Source: Cytophagia bacterium
GTDB taxonomy: Bacteria > Bacteroidota > Bacteroidia > Cytophagales > Spirosomataceae
Assembly (NCBI GenBank): GCA_004293645.1
Contig: REAB01000076.1
Location: 1-49,862 of the forward strand
Direction of reading: 5' to 3'
Length of the DNA: 49,862 bases
Shown piece by piece: positions 40,502-49,862 of this stretch; positions within the stretch are counted from its first letter, which is position 1, and every line of letters starts with the position of its first letter. Under the pieces are notes generated by a model. The model ran no database searches. It worked only from the letters and a program-made list of their open reading frames with translations, and had not been told where the DNA came from. The translations under genes were made by a program, and so were the position numbers.

Positions 40502-41560
40502 ATGCGGAGTCCTATTATTACCATTAACCCCGAACTACCCAACCGCCCCCGTGCGTCAGTTTTAGTAATTTATACGGGCGGCACGCTGGGCATGGTTTAC
40601 GAAAAAGGGCAGTTAGTACCTTTCGATTTTAGCCAAATTGTAGATAAGCTCCCCGAAATAAAACGGCTGGATTTTGAGGTTACGTTTACCTCGCTCGACG
40701 ACATTTTGGACTCGGCCAATATGCGCCCCGAAGTGTGGCTCGAACTGGCCCAAACCATTGCCCAATACTACGATTTGTACGATAGCTTTGTGGTGCTGCA
40801 CGGCACTGACACCATGGCTTACACAGCTTCGGCACTAAGTTTTTTGTTGCAAAATCTCAACAAGCCCGTTGTTTTTACGGGGGCGCAGTTGCCCATTGGC
40901 GTAGCCCGCACCGATGCCCGCGAAAACGTCATAACGGCTTTAGAAATAGCCGCTTCGCAAGTGCAAAACTGCCCCAGAGTGCCAGAAGTGGCCATTTATT
41001 TTCAGAATTATTTATTGCGGGGCAACCGCGCCAAGAAAAAAGAAACGTCGCAGTTCAACGCTTTTCGCTCCGAAAACTACCCCCCGCTGGCCGAAGTAGG
41101 CGTAACGATTGAGTACAACGAGCCGTACATTGCGCCCTATCAACCCAACCGCAAGCTGAAACATTACAACCGCCTCGATACCAACGTGGCCATTATCAAA
41201 ATATTTCCAGGCATTAGCCAAGCGGTCCTGCGAGCTATGTTGCAAATAGATGGCCTCAAAGGCGTAGTTCTCGAAACGTTTGGGTCGGGCAACGCGCCCA
41301 CCTTTCCGTGGTTTTTGGCTGAGTTGAAAGCCGCCGTTGCGCGTGGTTTGGTAATAGTAAACGTGTCGCAATGCGACGGTGGGCGCGTAACCCAGGGCAG
41401 CTACCAAACCAGCACGGGGCTGCAAAAAATGGGCGTACTGAGCGGCAACGACCTCACCACCGAAGCCGCTATTGCCAAACTCATGTTTTTGTTTGGCAAT
41501 TACCCCAACGAAGTAATCCAACGCTTTGGATTGCCCATTTGTGGCGAAATGAACGCCTAA
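40502..41560 (+). CDS. ansA: Type I (cytoplasmic) asparaginase
   Basis: A 352-residue L-asparaginase that cleaves asparagine to aspartate and ammonia. IYTGGTLGM (23-31) carries the nucleophilic Thr25, and LHGTDTMAYTASAL (99-112) holds the second Thr-Asp-Lys/His-type site. No signal peptide is present, so it acts in the cytosol like E. coli AnsA. The start at ATG 40502 is supported by a well-placed promoter. It converges with the DUF3857 gene, 8 bp between the stops. Confidence 0.95.
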   Translation: MRSPIITINPELPNRPRASVLVIYTGGTLGMVYEKGQLVPFDFSQIVDKLPEIKRLDFEVTFTSLDDILDSANMRPEVWLELAQTIAQYYDLYDSFVVLHGTDTMAYTASALSFLLQNLNKPVVFTGAQLPIGVARTDARENVITALEIAASQVQNCPRVPEVAIYFQNYLLRGNRAKKKETSQFNAFRSENYPPLAEVGVTIEYNEPYIAPYQPNRKLKHYNRLDTNVAIIKIFPGISQAVLRAMLQIDGLKGVVLETFGSGNAPTFPWFLAELKAAVARGLVIVNVSQCDGGRVTQGSYQTSTGLQKMGVLSGNDLTTEAAIAKLMFLFGNYPNEVIQRFGLPICGEMNA

Positions 41561-41568
41561 TTTTTAAC

Positions 41569-43539
41569 CTATAATTTTTCCAACACCAACGTTACTTTGT
41601 TAAAATCGGCGGCGGCGTTGATTACTTTCTGAAAAACGGTGTAGTCGGTCATAGGAAGCTGCACTTGGTTATAAAACTCGTTGATGTTTACCGTCAGTAA
41701 ATTGTTTTCCAACTTATAATTGGACACAAAACCCATTTGGGGCGATGCTTTGCCGTCGGTAATGTTGCGTTTGATGTCTTCCAAGCCATTTACTTTGTAG
41801 CCCTGCGGAATTTTAATGCGCAAAATACGCTCGTAGCTGTGGGCGTTGCCCATGTCAATGTTCGACTGTCGGGGGCGCTCGTTGTACATTTCAACTTGTG
41901 GCCCAATGAGTTCGCCTACTTTAAAAAGGTATTTTTTACCCGCGCGTTCTATCACACTTTTGAGCGACACGTCGGTGCTTATCACAAAGGGTTTGTTTAC
42001 TTCTTCGCTGTTGAGGTTGGTGTTTTTTATTTCGATATTGGTAAAAACGGCATCGGGTTTGAGCGTCGATTTAACGATTTCTACATTGAGGGCTTTGCGC
42101 TCTTCTTCGGCTTTTACAAAATGGTAAATGGGGCGAATCTGCGCGGCAGTTTGCCCCTTCATGGTGCGCGTTACTTTACCCTGCAACTGTTCCATGGCGG
42201 GCGAAAAAGCCATGTCGGCCGTGAGGTCGTCGTGATTTTCGGAGGACTTTGAGAGCGGAATATACCGCACCGAAACCGTTGGTTCGCTCGTTTTGCCTTG
42301 TTTTTTAGTACCCACAAAAAGTGCGTAATTTCCCTCGCTGTATTGGTCAATCATGCCGTAGCGGTACATTTGGTTGGTAGGGTCGAGGTATTTTCGGGTG
42401 TCTGGAAAGTAGAGCAGGTATTCGTCCAGAAAACTCCACGAGTCAAAATCTTTGTCAAAAACAGCATTGTTGCGGTTGCACCCCACCACAAGTTCGTACG
42501 AAATATTGAGCGCGTCGAGCGCGGCTACGTACAAGCGTACCAAACCCGCCTTAGAACCATATTTTTTGCTCAACACGTCGGCGGCGGGTTCGGGTTCGGC
42601 ATCTTCTTTCAAGGCCAGGTTGGTTTTGATGTAGTTTTCCAATTTTTTGATGGCTATTTCGGGCGGCAATCCTTTTAGTTTTTGCTGCACCACAAACGCC
42701 TGAATGGCTTTGTCGGTTGTGCCTGTACCCATTTGCAAATAATTAAAAAATGTTTCGCTGGCCTCTTCCCAACTATACAGGCGGTCGGTGCCACGGCTGA
42801 GGTTGTACGAAAGTTTGTAGTCGGCACGCACCAAATTGGCTTTGAGCGTAGCGTATTTTTCTTCGTAAATGGGCAACAAATCTTTCACTACCAATTGCAG
42901 CGTGCGCTTGCCAGCAATGGTAGTATCTATGTCAATAACCGCTTCCGAGTTATAAATTTTGGCTTCAAATTCTAAGTAATTGGGCGAAATAATGCACAGC
43001 TCGGTGGCTCGGGCGGGAATATCGGTTTGCAGCAATTCGGAGCCAAACAACGCGCCCTGCCGCTTGAACAAACTGATGTATTCAAGTTCACCGCCGATTT
43101 CGAGTCCTTCTACGGCCACAATTTTATAGATTCTACCCTGCTCTTCAATCTCTTTAACGGCCTCCAAACCTACTTCTTTTACGGTGCCATTTGCCGCAAT
43201 ACTACGGGCTTTCAAATAGACCAAATCGTTGGTATTTGGCACAGGTAGCACAATTTTATTGTACATTTCCAGGCCCTTGCTGTCGTTTATTCTGATGCGT
43301 TTTAGCACGCCCTGGTAGCACGCCAACGCCCCCGACGAGTCGAAGGCGTATTCGATAAAATTTTGGTTGAGCAACAACACCCCCGATTCTTTCTGCTCGG
43401 CTTCGGTGAGTTTGGCCAATTCAGACGCAACGCGCTGACTGTTAATCAATTTGCTAAATTCTACGGCGGGAAGATTGGCATTTTGAGCTTGTGAAGCAGC
43501 ACCAATAAGCCATACGGCTACTAAAAGAGTGTATTTCAT
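41569..43539 (-). CDS. Exported DUF3857/transglutaminase-like protein with decayed active site
   Basis: A 656-residue protein with a signal peptide (cleaved near ASQAQ). ATG 43539 is chosen; TTG 43542 is one codon earlier. Residues about 50-230 form DUF3857, followed by a transglutaminase-like core (about 265-395) and beta-rich C-terminal domains. In this family the core normally has a catalytic Cys in a GDCKDKA segment and a His; here the matching segment is KYGSKAGLVRLY and the His position has no counterpart (DSWSFLDEYLLYF), while LDPT is kept. The triad is therefore lost, so it is a binding rather than a catalytic protein by inference. It is common beside other cell-surface genes of Bacteroidota. 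Confidence 0.85.
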   Translation of the reverse strand: MKYTLLVAVWLIGAASQAQNANLPAVEFSKLINSQRVASELAKLTEAEQKESGVLLLNQNFIEYAFDSSGALACYQGVLKRIRINDSKGLEMYNKIVLPVPNTNDLVYLKARSIAANGTVKEVGLEAVKEIEEQGRIYKIVAVEGLEIGGELEYISLFKRQGALFGSELLQTDIPARATELCIISPNYLEFEAKIYNSEAVIDIDTTIAGKRTLQLVVKDLLPIYEEKYATLKANLVRADYKLSYNLSRGTDRLYSWEEASETFFNYLQMGTGTTDKAIQAFVVQQKLKGLPPEIAIKKLENYIKTNLALKEDAEPEPAADVLSKKYGSKAGLVRLYVAALDALNISYELVVGCNRNNAVFDKDFDSWSFLDEYLLYFPDTRKYLDPTNQMYRYGMIDQYSEGNYALFVGTKKQGKTSEPTVSVRYIPLSKSSENHDDLTADMAFSPAMEQLQGKVTRTMKGQTAAQIRPIYHFVKAEEERKALNVEIVKSTLKPDAVFTNIEIKNTNLNSEEVNKPFVISTDVSLKSVIERAGKKYLFKVGELIGPQVEMYNERPRQSNIDMGNAHSYERILRIKIPQGYKVNGLEDIKRNITDGKASPQMGFVSNYKLENNLLTVNINEFYNQVQLPMTDYTVFQKVINAAADFNKVTLVLEKL

Positions 43540-43615
43540 CAAAGTTTAGGTTTATTTTTGGGCAATCTTATTTTGTTTGGTGTTCGTATCTTATCTAAAC
43601 GCTTAAAAATCATTC

Positions 43616-44239
43616 ATGTTTTGCTCGCTTATCATTTTTGTTAAAAATCCCATAGAAGGTCAAGTAAAAACCCGCGTAGCAGCTACCGTTGGCCATTCAA
43701 AGGCCGTGGAAGTCTATGTAGAATTGCTCGAACATACTAAAAATACAATAGCCGAACTGCTACAAATGGCCGATTCGCGTCGTTTTAAGGTCAATGTTTA
43801 TTATGGTGATTTTATCAACAAAAACGATTTGTGGAACGACCTGAACGTGCAAAAGTACCTACAAACAGGCGCAAATTTGGGCGAGCGCATGAAAAACGCT
43901 TTTGCCAACGAGTTTGCGGCGGGCGCAGCGAGCGTAGTTATTGTGGGCAGCGATTGTTTAGCACTCAATAGTTTACACTTGAAAACTGCTTTCATGGCAT
44001 TAGACAATGCCGAGGTAGTGATTGGACCCGCCTTAGACGGCGGCTATTACCTACTGGGTATGAACCAGTTGCGGGCATCTTTATTTGAAAACAAACCGTG
44101 GAGTCAACCTACGCTACTCACCGAAACCAAAGCAGAGTTAGACGACCAAAAAACCAGCTACCAACTGCTCGAAACACTCTCTGACATTGATACTTGGGAC
44201 GACTACGTGCAAGCCACAAAAGCGAAAATGTCAGTTTAG
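43616..44239 (+). CDS. DUF2064/TIGR04282-type transferase
   Basis: A 207-residue protein of the DUF2064 family, GT-A-like sugar-transferase folds that often lack a known acceptor. The N-terminal FVKNPIEGQVKTRVA (8-22) is the family mark, followed by GANLGERM, IVGSDCLAL (metal/nucleotide region) and GPALDGGYYLLGM. It may use a nucleotide-sugar in envelope glycolipid synthesis (inference). It is divergent from the DUF3857 gene with 76 bp between, and is followed by the permease. Confidence 0.88.
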   Translation: MFCSLIIFVKNPIEGQVKTRVAATVGHSKAVEVYVELLEHTKNTIAELLQMADSRRFKVNVYYGDFINKNDLWNDLNVQKYLQTGANLGERMKNAFANEFAAGAASVVIVGSDCLALNSLHLKTAFMALDNAEVVIGPALDGGYYLLGMNQLRASLFENKPWSQPTLLTETKAELDDQKTSYQLLETLSDIDTWDDYVQATKAKMSV

Positions 44240-44252
44240 TCAAAATAATTTC

Positions 44253-44260
44253 TATTTTTG
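44253..44260 (+). promoter_or_regulatory. Candidate -7 element of the permease promoter
   Basis: TATTTTTG is an exact TAnnTTTG match, 61 bp before ATG 44321. It lies in the gap after the DUF2064 gene and covers an upstream in-frame start (44258), which supports the downstream ATG. The -33 box is weak. Confidence 0.4.
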
Positions 44261-44320
44261 TTGAAACGAAGTCTTGGGACACCCATCATACCCCATACAC
44301 CCACCTACTCAACCCTATTT

Positions 44321-46018
<1,698 letters not shown>

Positions 46019-46159
46019 TGCAAAAAAATGCAGCATCGTTGCAACATTTTTGCTTTTGTTGGCGTTATAACTGTAATCGAAGCAAAAAAATAACACAGAC
46101 AATTCGTGTTTGTCTGTCAAGATATAAAGATAATGGTAGAGGTTTAGGTAGTGTGACAG

Positions 46160-46193
46160 ATCCACCGCTCTTTCTGAGAGCGGTGGATTTTTT
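46160..46193 (+). terminator. Intrinsic terminator of the permease gene
   Basis: ATCCACCGCTCT (46160-46171) pairs with AGAGCGGTGGAT (46177-46188), loop TTCTG, followed by a T5 run. It lies between the permease and the convergent AlbA_2 gene and can serve the plus strand. The region from 46019 to 46159 holds nothing clear. Confidence 0.85.
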
Positions 46194-46198
46194 ACGTT

Positions 46199-46915
46199 TT
46201 AGGCCCCTATCATTGTAAATCTATCCACCATTTCGTCGGGGTGTACACGCAGCACGTTGGCCAATACCAACAATATCAAGGTTTTGGAGGCCAATTTGCG
46301 CGGAATATTGGCCGTAGCCGCAAACGCCTCTACCGTGATGCTCTTGTGCTGGTCGAGGTGCTGCATGAGTTTCTGCTCTTTATCGCCATAACTAAACCGA
46401 ATATTGCGCTCTTCGCGGCCTCGGCGCAGTATCTCGCGCATTTCCCAACTGGCCTGCACCGACTTATCGGCAATCCGAATATACGCTTTTTTGAGGGGAG
46501 CTTGGTTGGGTTTGGGCAAAGGTTGGACCTGCTTTTTGGGAGCAAACATGACCACGTTGGTTGGTTTATGGGTGGTTTCTTGCAGCACATAATGCGGCTT
46601 GCCCTTGCTGGGAGGAATGTTGAAAACCAACACATCGCGCTCTTCGGCCACAGGAATGCGCTCCATGGTGTATTCGATTTCGGGCGAGCAGTATTTTTCG
46701 ATGGCACGGGTCAAAATGTACTCATCTTCGTCTGCGTATTTGAGCCCTTTGATGGTGCGGTCGTCGCCAATACCAACCAGTAGCTGGCCACCATCGGAGT
46801 TGGCAAAAGCCACAATTTCACGGACAATTTTTTCGGGATGGTTGGTTTTTAGTTTAAATTCCAACTGTTTGCCTTCCCCTTGCCGTACCAATTCTCTGAG
46901 TGTTCGGAAGTCCAT
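46199..46915 (-). CDS. AlbA_2/Schlafen-type putative DNA-binding protein
   Basis: A 238-residue protein starting at ATG 46915 (MDFRTLRELVRQGEGKQLEFK); the frame is open 37 codons upstream but without support. The N-terminal half is the AlbA_2 (divergent AAA/Schlafen) domain: E-x-K in LEFKLK, then IVAFANSDGGQLLVGIGDDR and GLKYADEDEYI. The C-terminal part looks like a winged helix (DQHKSITVEAFAATANIPRKLASKTLI). Such proteins are thought to be nucleic-acid-binding regulators. It is a single gene between two terminators. Confidence 0.85.
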   Translation of the reverse strand: MDFRTLRELVRQGEGKQLEFKLKTNHPEKIVREIVAFANSDGGQLLVGIGDDRTIKGLKYADEDEYILTRAIEKYCSPEIEYTMERIPVAEERDVLVFNIPPSKGKPHYVLQETTHKPTNVVMFAPKKQVQPLPKPNQAPLKKAYIRIADKSVQASWEMREILRRGREERNIRFSYGDKEQKLMQHLDQHKSITVEAFAATANIPRKLASKTLILLVLANVLRVHPDEMVDRFTMIGA

Positions 46916-47024
46916 TGTACCAAGTTGTAAAATGGCAAGAATTTGTTTGTTAAATGTACTGGTTTTGTGTGGTTTTGCAAAAAAGTACCATACTTTTTTT
47001 GATTTCCTAACAAAGACATAACAC

Positions 47025-47059
47025 AAAAAGCCCTCAATCGGTTTGACTGAGGGCTTTTT
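47025..47059 (-). terminator. Intrinsic terminator of nrdA
   Basis: AAAAAGCCCTCA (47025-47036) pairs with TGAGGGCTTTTT (47048-47059) with an 11-base loop. The T-run on the minus strand ends the nrdA transcript 27 bp past its stop. Confidence 0.85.
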
Positions 47060-47085
47060 AATAAAATGAAAGTGCTACTTTCTCC

Positions 47086-49536
47086 TTACGAACCGCAAGC
47101 CTCGCAGCCTTCTGGGTTATCGAGCGAGCATTGCATAGCCAACAAATCGTCGCGCTGTACTTGGGGCGCATTGTCTTTGGCGTATTGTTCGTAGTCCATT
47201 TCTTTTTCTTCGATTACCGCCGCCGTAATGGGAGCTAAAACAGGCTCGGCGTTGGGTTCGAGCGTTACGGTTACTTTTACTGCGTCCACAGCGGCTTTGG
47301 TACGGAGGTAGTACATACCCGTTTTGAGGCCGCTTTTCCAGGCGTGGAAGTGCATCGAAGTGAGCTTGCCAAAATTGGCATTTTCCATAAAAATATTGAG
47401 CGACTGACTCTGGCAAATGTAAGCACCGCGCTCAGCCGACATATCCAAGATGGTTTTTTGCTTAATTTCCCAAGCCGTTTTGTACAAATCTTTCAAGTTT
47501 TGGGGAATCACGTCAATATTTTGCACTGAGCCGTTGGCAGCGATAAGCGCATTTTTCATGCCGCTACCCCACAAACCAAGTTTTACCAAGTCTTTCAACA
47601 AATATTTATTGACCACCGCAAACTCACCCGACAACACCCGACGGGCGTAAATGTTGGACGTGATGGGTTCAAAACATTCGTTATTTCCCAAAATCTGGCT
47701 GGTTGATGCCGTGGGCATGGGTGCCAGCAGCAGGGAGTTTCGCACGCCATATTTTACTACGTCTTTGCGCAAGTTTTCCCAGTTCCAGCGGCCACTGTCG
47801 GGGGTTACGTTCCACATATCAAACTGGAAAATACCCTGCGAAATGGGCGAGCCTTTCCAGGTTTCGTACGGTCCAAGTTTTTGAGAAAGCTCCATCGAAG
47901 CCTCCATGGCCCCAAAATAAATGGTTTCAAAAATATGACGGTTCAAAGCTCGCGCTTCGTCCGACTCAAAAGGCATTCTTAACAAGAAAAACGCATCGGC
48001 CAAACCTTGCACGCCTAAACCAATGGGGCGGTGGCGTTTGTTGCTGCGCTCGGCTTCGGGCACAGGGTAGTAGTTTAAGTCAATGATTTTATTGAGGTTG
48101 CGGGTAGCAACTTTCGTAATTTCGTACAGCTTTTGGTGGTTGAAACGGAAGAATCCGTCTTCGCCTTGCTCTACAAATTTGGGCAATGAGATAGAAGCCA
48201 AGTTACACACTGCCACTTCGTCGGGGGCAGTATATTCCATGATTTCAGTGCATAAATTGGAAGATTTAATGGTACCCAAATTCTTTTGGTTCGACTTGCG
48301 GTTGGCGCTGTCTTTGTACAACATATACGGCGTACCCGTCTCAATCTGAGATTCTAAAATGGCAAACCACAAATCTTGGGCCTTCACAGTTTTGCGCACT
48401 TTGCCTTCGCGCTCGTATTGCTCATAAAGTGCCTCAAACTCATCGCCATACACATCTGCCAAACCTGGGCATTCGTGCGGGCAAAGCAGCGACCACGTAT
48501 CGTTGGTTTCCACGCGCTTCATAAACAAGTCGGGAATCCACATGGCGTAAAACAGGTCGCGGGCGCGGATTTCTTCTTTGCCCGTATTTTTTTTCAAATC
48601 CAAAAACTGGAAAATATCGGCGTGCCAGGGCTCCAAATAAATGGCAAACGAACCTTTGCGCTTGCCGCCACCTTGGTCCACGTAACGAGCGGTATCGTTA
48701 AATACGCGCAACATCGGCACTATGCCGTTCGAAGTGCCGTTTGTACCTTTAATGTAGCTGCCCGTAGCCCGAATATTGTGAATACTCAAACCAATCCCCC
48801 CCGCCGACTGCGAGATGAGCGAGCATTGTTTGAGGGTATCGTAAATACCCGAAATGCTGTCTTCTTTCATGGTGAGCAAAAAGCAGCTCGACATTTGGGG
48901 CTTGGGCGTACCCGCATTGAACAATGTAGGCGTAGCGTGCGTAAACCACCGCTCCGACAGCAAGTTGTACGTTTCGATGGCCAAATCAATATTCTCATGG
49001 TGAATACCAATGGCTACCCGCATGAGCATGTGCTGCGGACGCTCGGCTATTTTGCCGTCCAATTTGAGCAAATACGACTTTTCGAGGGTTTTGTAACCAA
49101 AGTAATCGTAGCCGTAGTCGCGGTCGTATATAATGGTAGAATCGAGCAACGCGGCGTTTTTGCGAATCACATCATACACTTCTTTTGAAAGCAATGCTGC
49201 GTTTTCGCCCGTTTTTGGATCTATATACGTATAAAGCCGTTTCATGGTAGCTGAGAACGACTTCAACGTATTTTTATGCAAGTTGGAGATGGCAATGCGA
49301 GCGGCCAAAGTAGCATAATCGGGGTGCCTGGTGGTCATAGACGCGGCCGTTTCGGCGGCCAACACATCTAATTGAGCGGTGGTAACACCGTCAAAAATGC
49401 CCGAAACCACTTTTTTTGCCACATCAACGGGCTGCACGTGCGCAGCATCAAGGCCGTAGCATAGTTTTTCGATGCGGGCAGTAACTTTGTCAAATTTGAC
49501 CGACTCGCGGCGACCGTCGCGTTTAAGTACATACAT
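47086..49536 (-). CDS. nrdA: Class Ia ribonucleoside-diphosphate reductase, alpha subunit
   Basis: An 816-residue NrdA that reduces ribonucleotides to deoxyribonucleotides with NrdB. An ATP-cone (1-90, [17 protein letters not shown]) gives allosteric control. Catalytic cysteines are Cys218 (SSCFLL), Cys429 (NLCTEI, thiyl radical) and Cys444 (VAVCNLAS). The C-terminal tail has a Cys pair (EGCEACGS) that passes electrons from thioredoxin. nrdB is not next to it in this window; upstream lies a 233-bp leader region and then an IS end. A -7 box TAGTTTTG sits at 49619-49626. Confidence 0.97.
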   Translation of the reverse strand: MYVLKRDGRRESVKFDKVTARIEKLCYGLDAAHVQPVDVAKKVVSGIFDGVTTAQLDVLAAETAASMTTRHPDYATLAARIAISNLHKNTLKSFSATMKRLYTYIDPKTGENAALLSKEVYDVIRKNAALLDSTIIYDRDYGYDYFGYKTLEKSYLLKLDGKIAERPQHMLMRVAIGIHHENIDLAIETYNLLSERWFTHATPTLFNAGTPKPQMSSCFLLTMKEDSISGIYDTLKQCSLISQSAGGIGLSIHNIRATGSYIKGTNGTSNGIVPMLRVFNDTARYVDQGGGKRKGSFAIYLEPWHADIFQFLDLKKNTGKEEIRARDLFYAMWIPDLFMKRVETNDTWSLLCPHECPGLADVYGDEFEALYEQYEREGKVRKTVKAQDLWFAILESQIETGTPYMLYKDSANRKSNQKNLGTIKSSNLCTEIMEYTAPDEVAVCNLASISLPKFVEQGEDGFFRFNHQKLYEITKVATRNLNKIIDLNYYPVPEAERSNKRHRPIGLGVQGLADAFFLLRMPFESDEARALNRHIFETIYFGAMEASMELSQKLGPYETWKGSPISQGIFQFDMWNVTPDSGRWNWENLRKDVVKYGVRNSLLLAPMPTASTSQILGNNECFEPITSNIYARRVLSGEFAVVNKYLLKDLVKLGLWGSGMKNALIAANGSVQNIDVIPQNLKDLYKTAWEIKQKTILDMSAERGAYICQSQSLNIFMENANFGKLTSMHFHAWKSGLKTGMYYLRTKAAVDAVKVTVTLEPNAEPVLAPITAAVIEEKEMDYEQYAKDNAPQVQRDDLLAMQCSLDNPEGCEACGS

Positions 49537-49618
49537 GATTATTGAGATATGGGGTTTGTAAACTAACTAAAAATTAACGGAGGTTATTCGAGATTAAAAC
49601 AACGATATGGCGAAATTA

Positions 49619-49626
49619 CAAAACTA
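49619..49626 (-). promoter_or_regulatory. Candidate -7 element of the nrdA promoter
   Basis: It reads TAGTTTTG on the minus strand, fitting TAnnTTTG, 83 bp before the nrdA ATG. No TTTG is at the right -33 distance and no NrdR box pair is seen, so the call is weak. Confidence 0.3.
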
Positions 49627-49769
49627 TTGGCATACGTTCCAAGTAGCGTTTACTACTTCAACATACGATTGCTAAAGAAATCTAACTGTGGCTGAGATGA
49701 AGAAATTGTTAACGAATTTGTCCTGAACAGATTACGGACTTTGGTAGGTGGTTTAGCGTTGTTAAAAAT

Positions 49770-49793
49770 TTTGTTAGTGTAAATTATAGACTG
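49770..49793. repeat. IS terminal inverted repeat (left end of the right copy)
   Basis: An exact reverse complement of 71-94. It lies 234 bp upstream of the nrdA ATG and is followed by the start of a transposase-like frame, so it is the left end of a second IS copy in the same orientation as the left one. Confidence 0.7.
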
Positions 49794-49844
49794 GTAATAT
49801 AGGAGATTTATTAATTTTGAGGAAATATATTAACCCTCAATAAA

Positions 49845-49862
49845 ATGGCACAGATAGAAATA
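49845..49862 (+). CDS. Transposase, first six codons only (runs off window)
   Basis: ATG GCA CAG ATA GAA ATA (MAQIEI) begins 51 bp inside the inverted repeat, the usual start position for an IS transposase. Only six codons are visible, so the identity is inferred from the repeat and the matching C-terminal end at 1-69. Confidence 0.4.

Noticed and set aside
46019..46159. Small gene between the permease and its terminator
   Set aside because: Only AT-rich sequence with many stops; the antisense frame from 46165 is a shadow of the permease 3' end.
48376..49188. 270-codon frame on the + strand
   Set aside because: It is entirely antisense to nrdA and has no recognisable protein features.

Overview
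The window looks like one contig of a Bacteroidota chromosome, most likely Cytophagales (inference from gene content). Pointers are a DUF5686 outer-membrane protein, a DUF3857 protein, GIN/DUF4097-like secreted proteins beside ECF sigma factors, orphan nuoN, lipoprotein signals, many TTG/GTG starts, and -7 elements of the Bacteroidota form TAnnTTTG. Housekeeping genes (grpE-dnaJ, aroE, pheT, nrdA, kup, ansA, tRNA-Arg) show that this is core chromosome with mobile and remodelled patches.

Both ends lie inside an insertion sequence. Positions 1-94 hold the 3' end of a transposase and a terminal inverted repeat. Positions 49770-49862 hold the matching inverted repeat and the first codons of a transposase, in the same orientation. 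The left copy has cut off the 5' end of the first chromosomal gene.

91-9841 (+): a tight five-gene operon of monoheme c-type cytochrome proteins of the 'planctomycete' type (PSCyt1/DUF1549/DUF1553) and Tat-exported DUF1501 proteins. It is arranged as two cytochrome/DUF1501 pairs and closed by a membrane-anchored cytochrome-LRR-discoidin-like protein. 9842-18909 (-): MATE exporter, dnaJ, grpE, aroE, a nucleotide-sugar epimerase, kup and an orphan nuoN, separated by hairpin-forming repeats. 18947-25695: a secreted protein, tRNA-Arg (-), then two ECF sigma modules. The first is sigma, anti-sigma and a GIN/DUF4097-like protein whose 5' end carries heptamer repeats. The second is a YD-repeat lipoprotein, sigma and a membrane-tethered vWA-like protein. 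A 133-bp direct repeat of the GIN-like gene's 3' end brackets the second module.

25705-28833 (-): two paralogous MFS transporters with a ParE-type toxin-antitoxin pair between them. 28985-32272 (-): a decayed transposase fragment and a three-gene surface-glycan operon (acyltransferase, GT2, O-antigen polymerase/ligase-like), followed upstream by a MITE-like element. 32740-43539: AAA_14/DUF4143 ATPase, a possible AraC remnant, DUF5686 protein, DUF4190-like lipoprotein, pheT, ansA (+), and a DUF3857 protein with a decayed transglutaminase triad. 43616-49536: DUF2064 transferase, APC permease, AlbA_2 protein and nrdA.

The best candidates for something little described are the cytochrome/DUF1501 operon, the heptamer-repeat GIN-like gene with its partial duplicate, the sigma-vWA pair, and the 146-bp MITE-like element.
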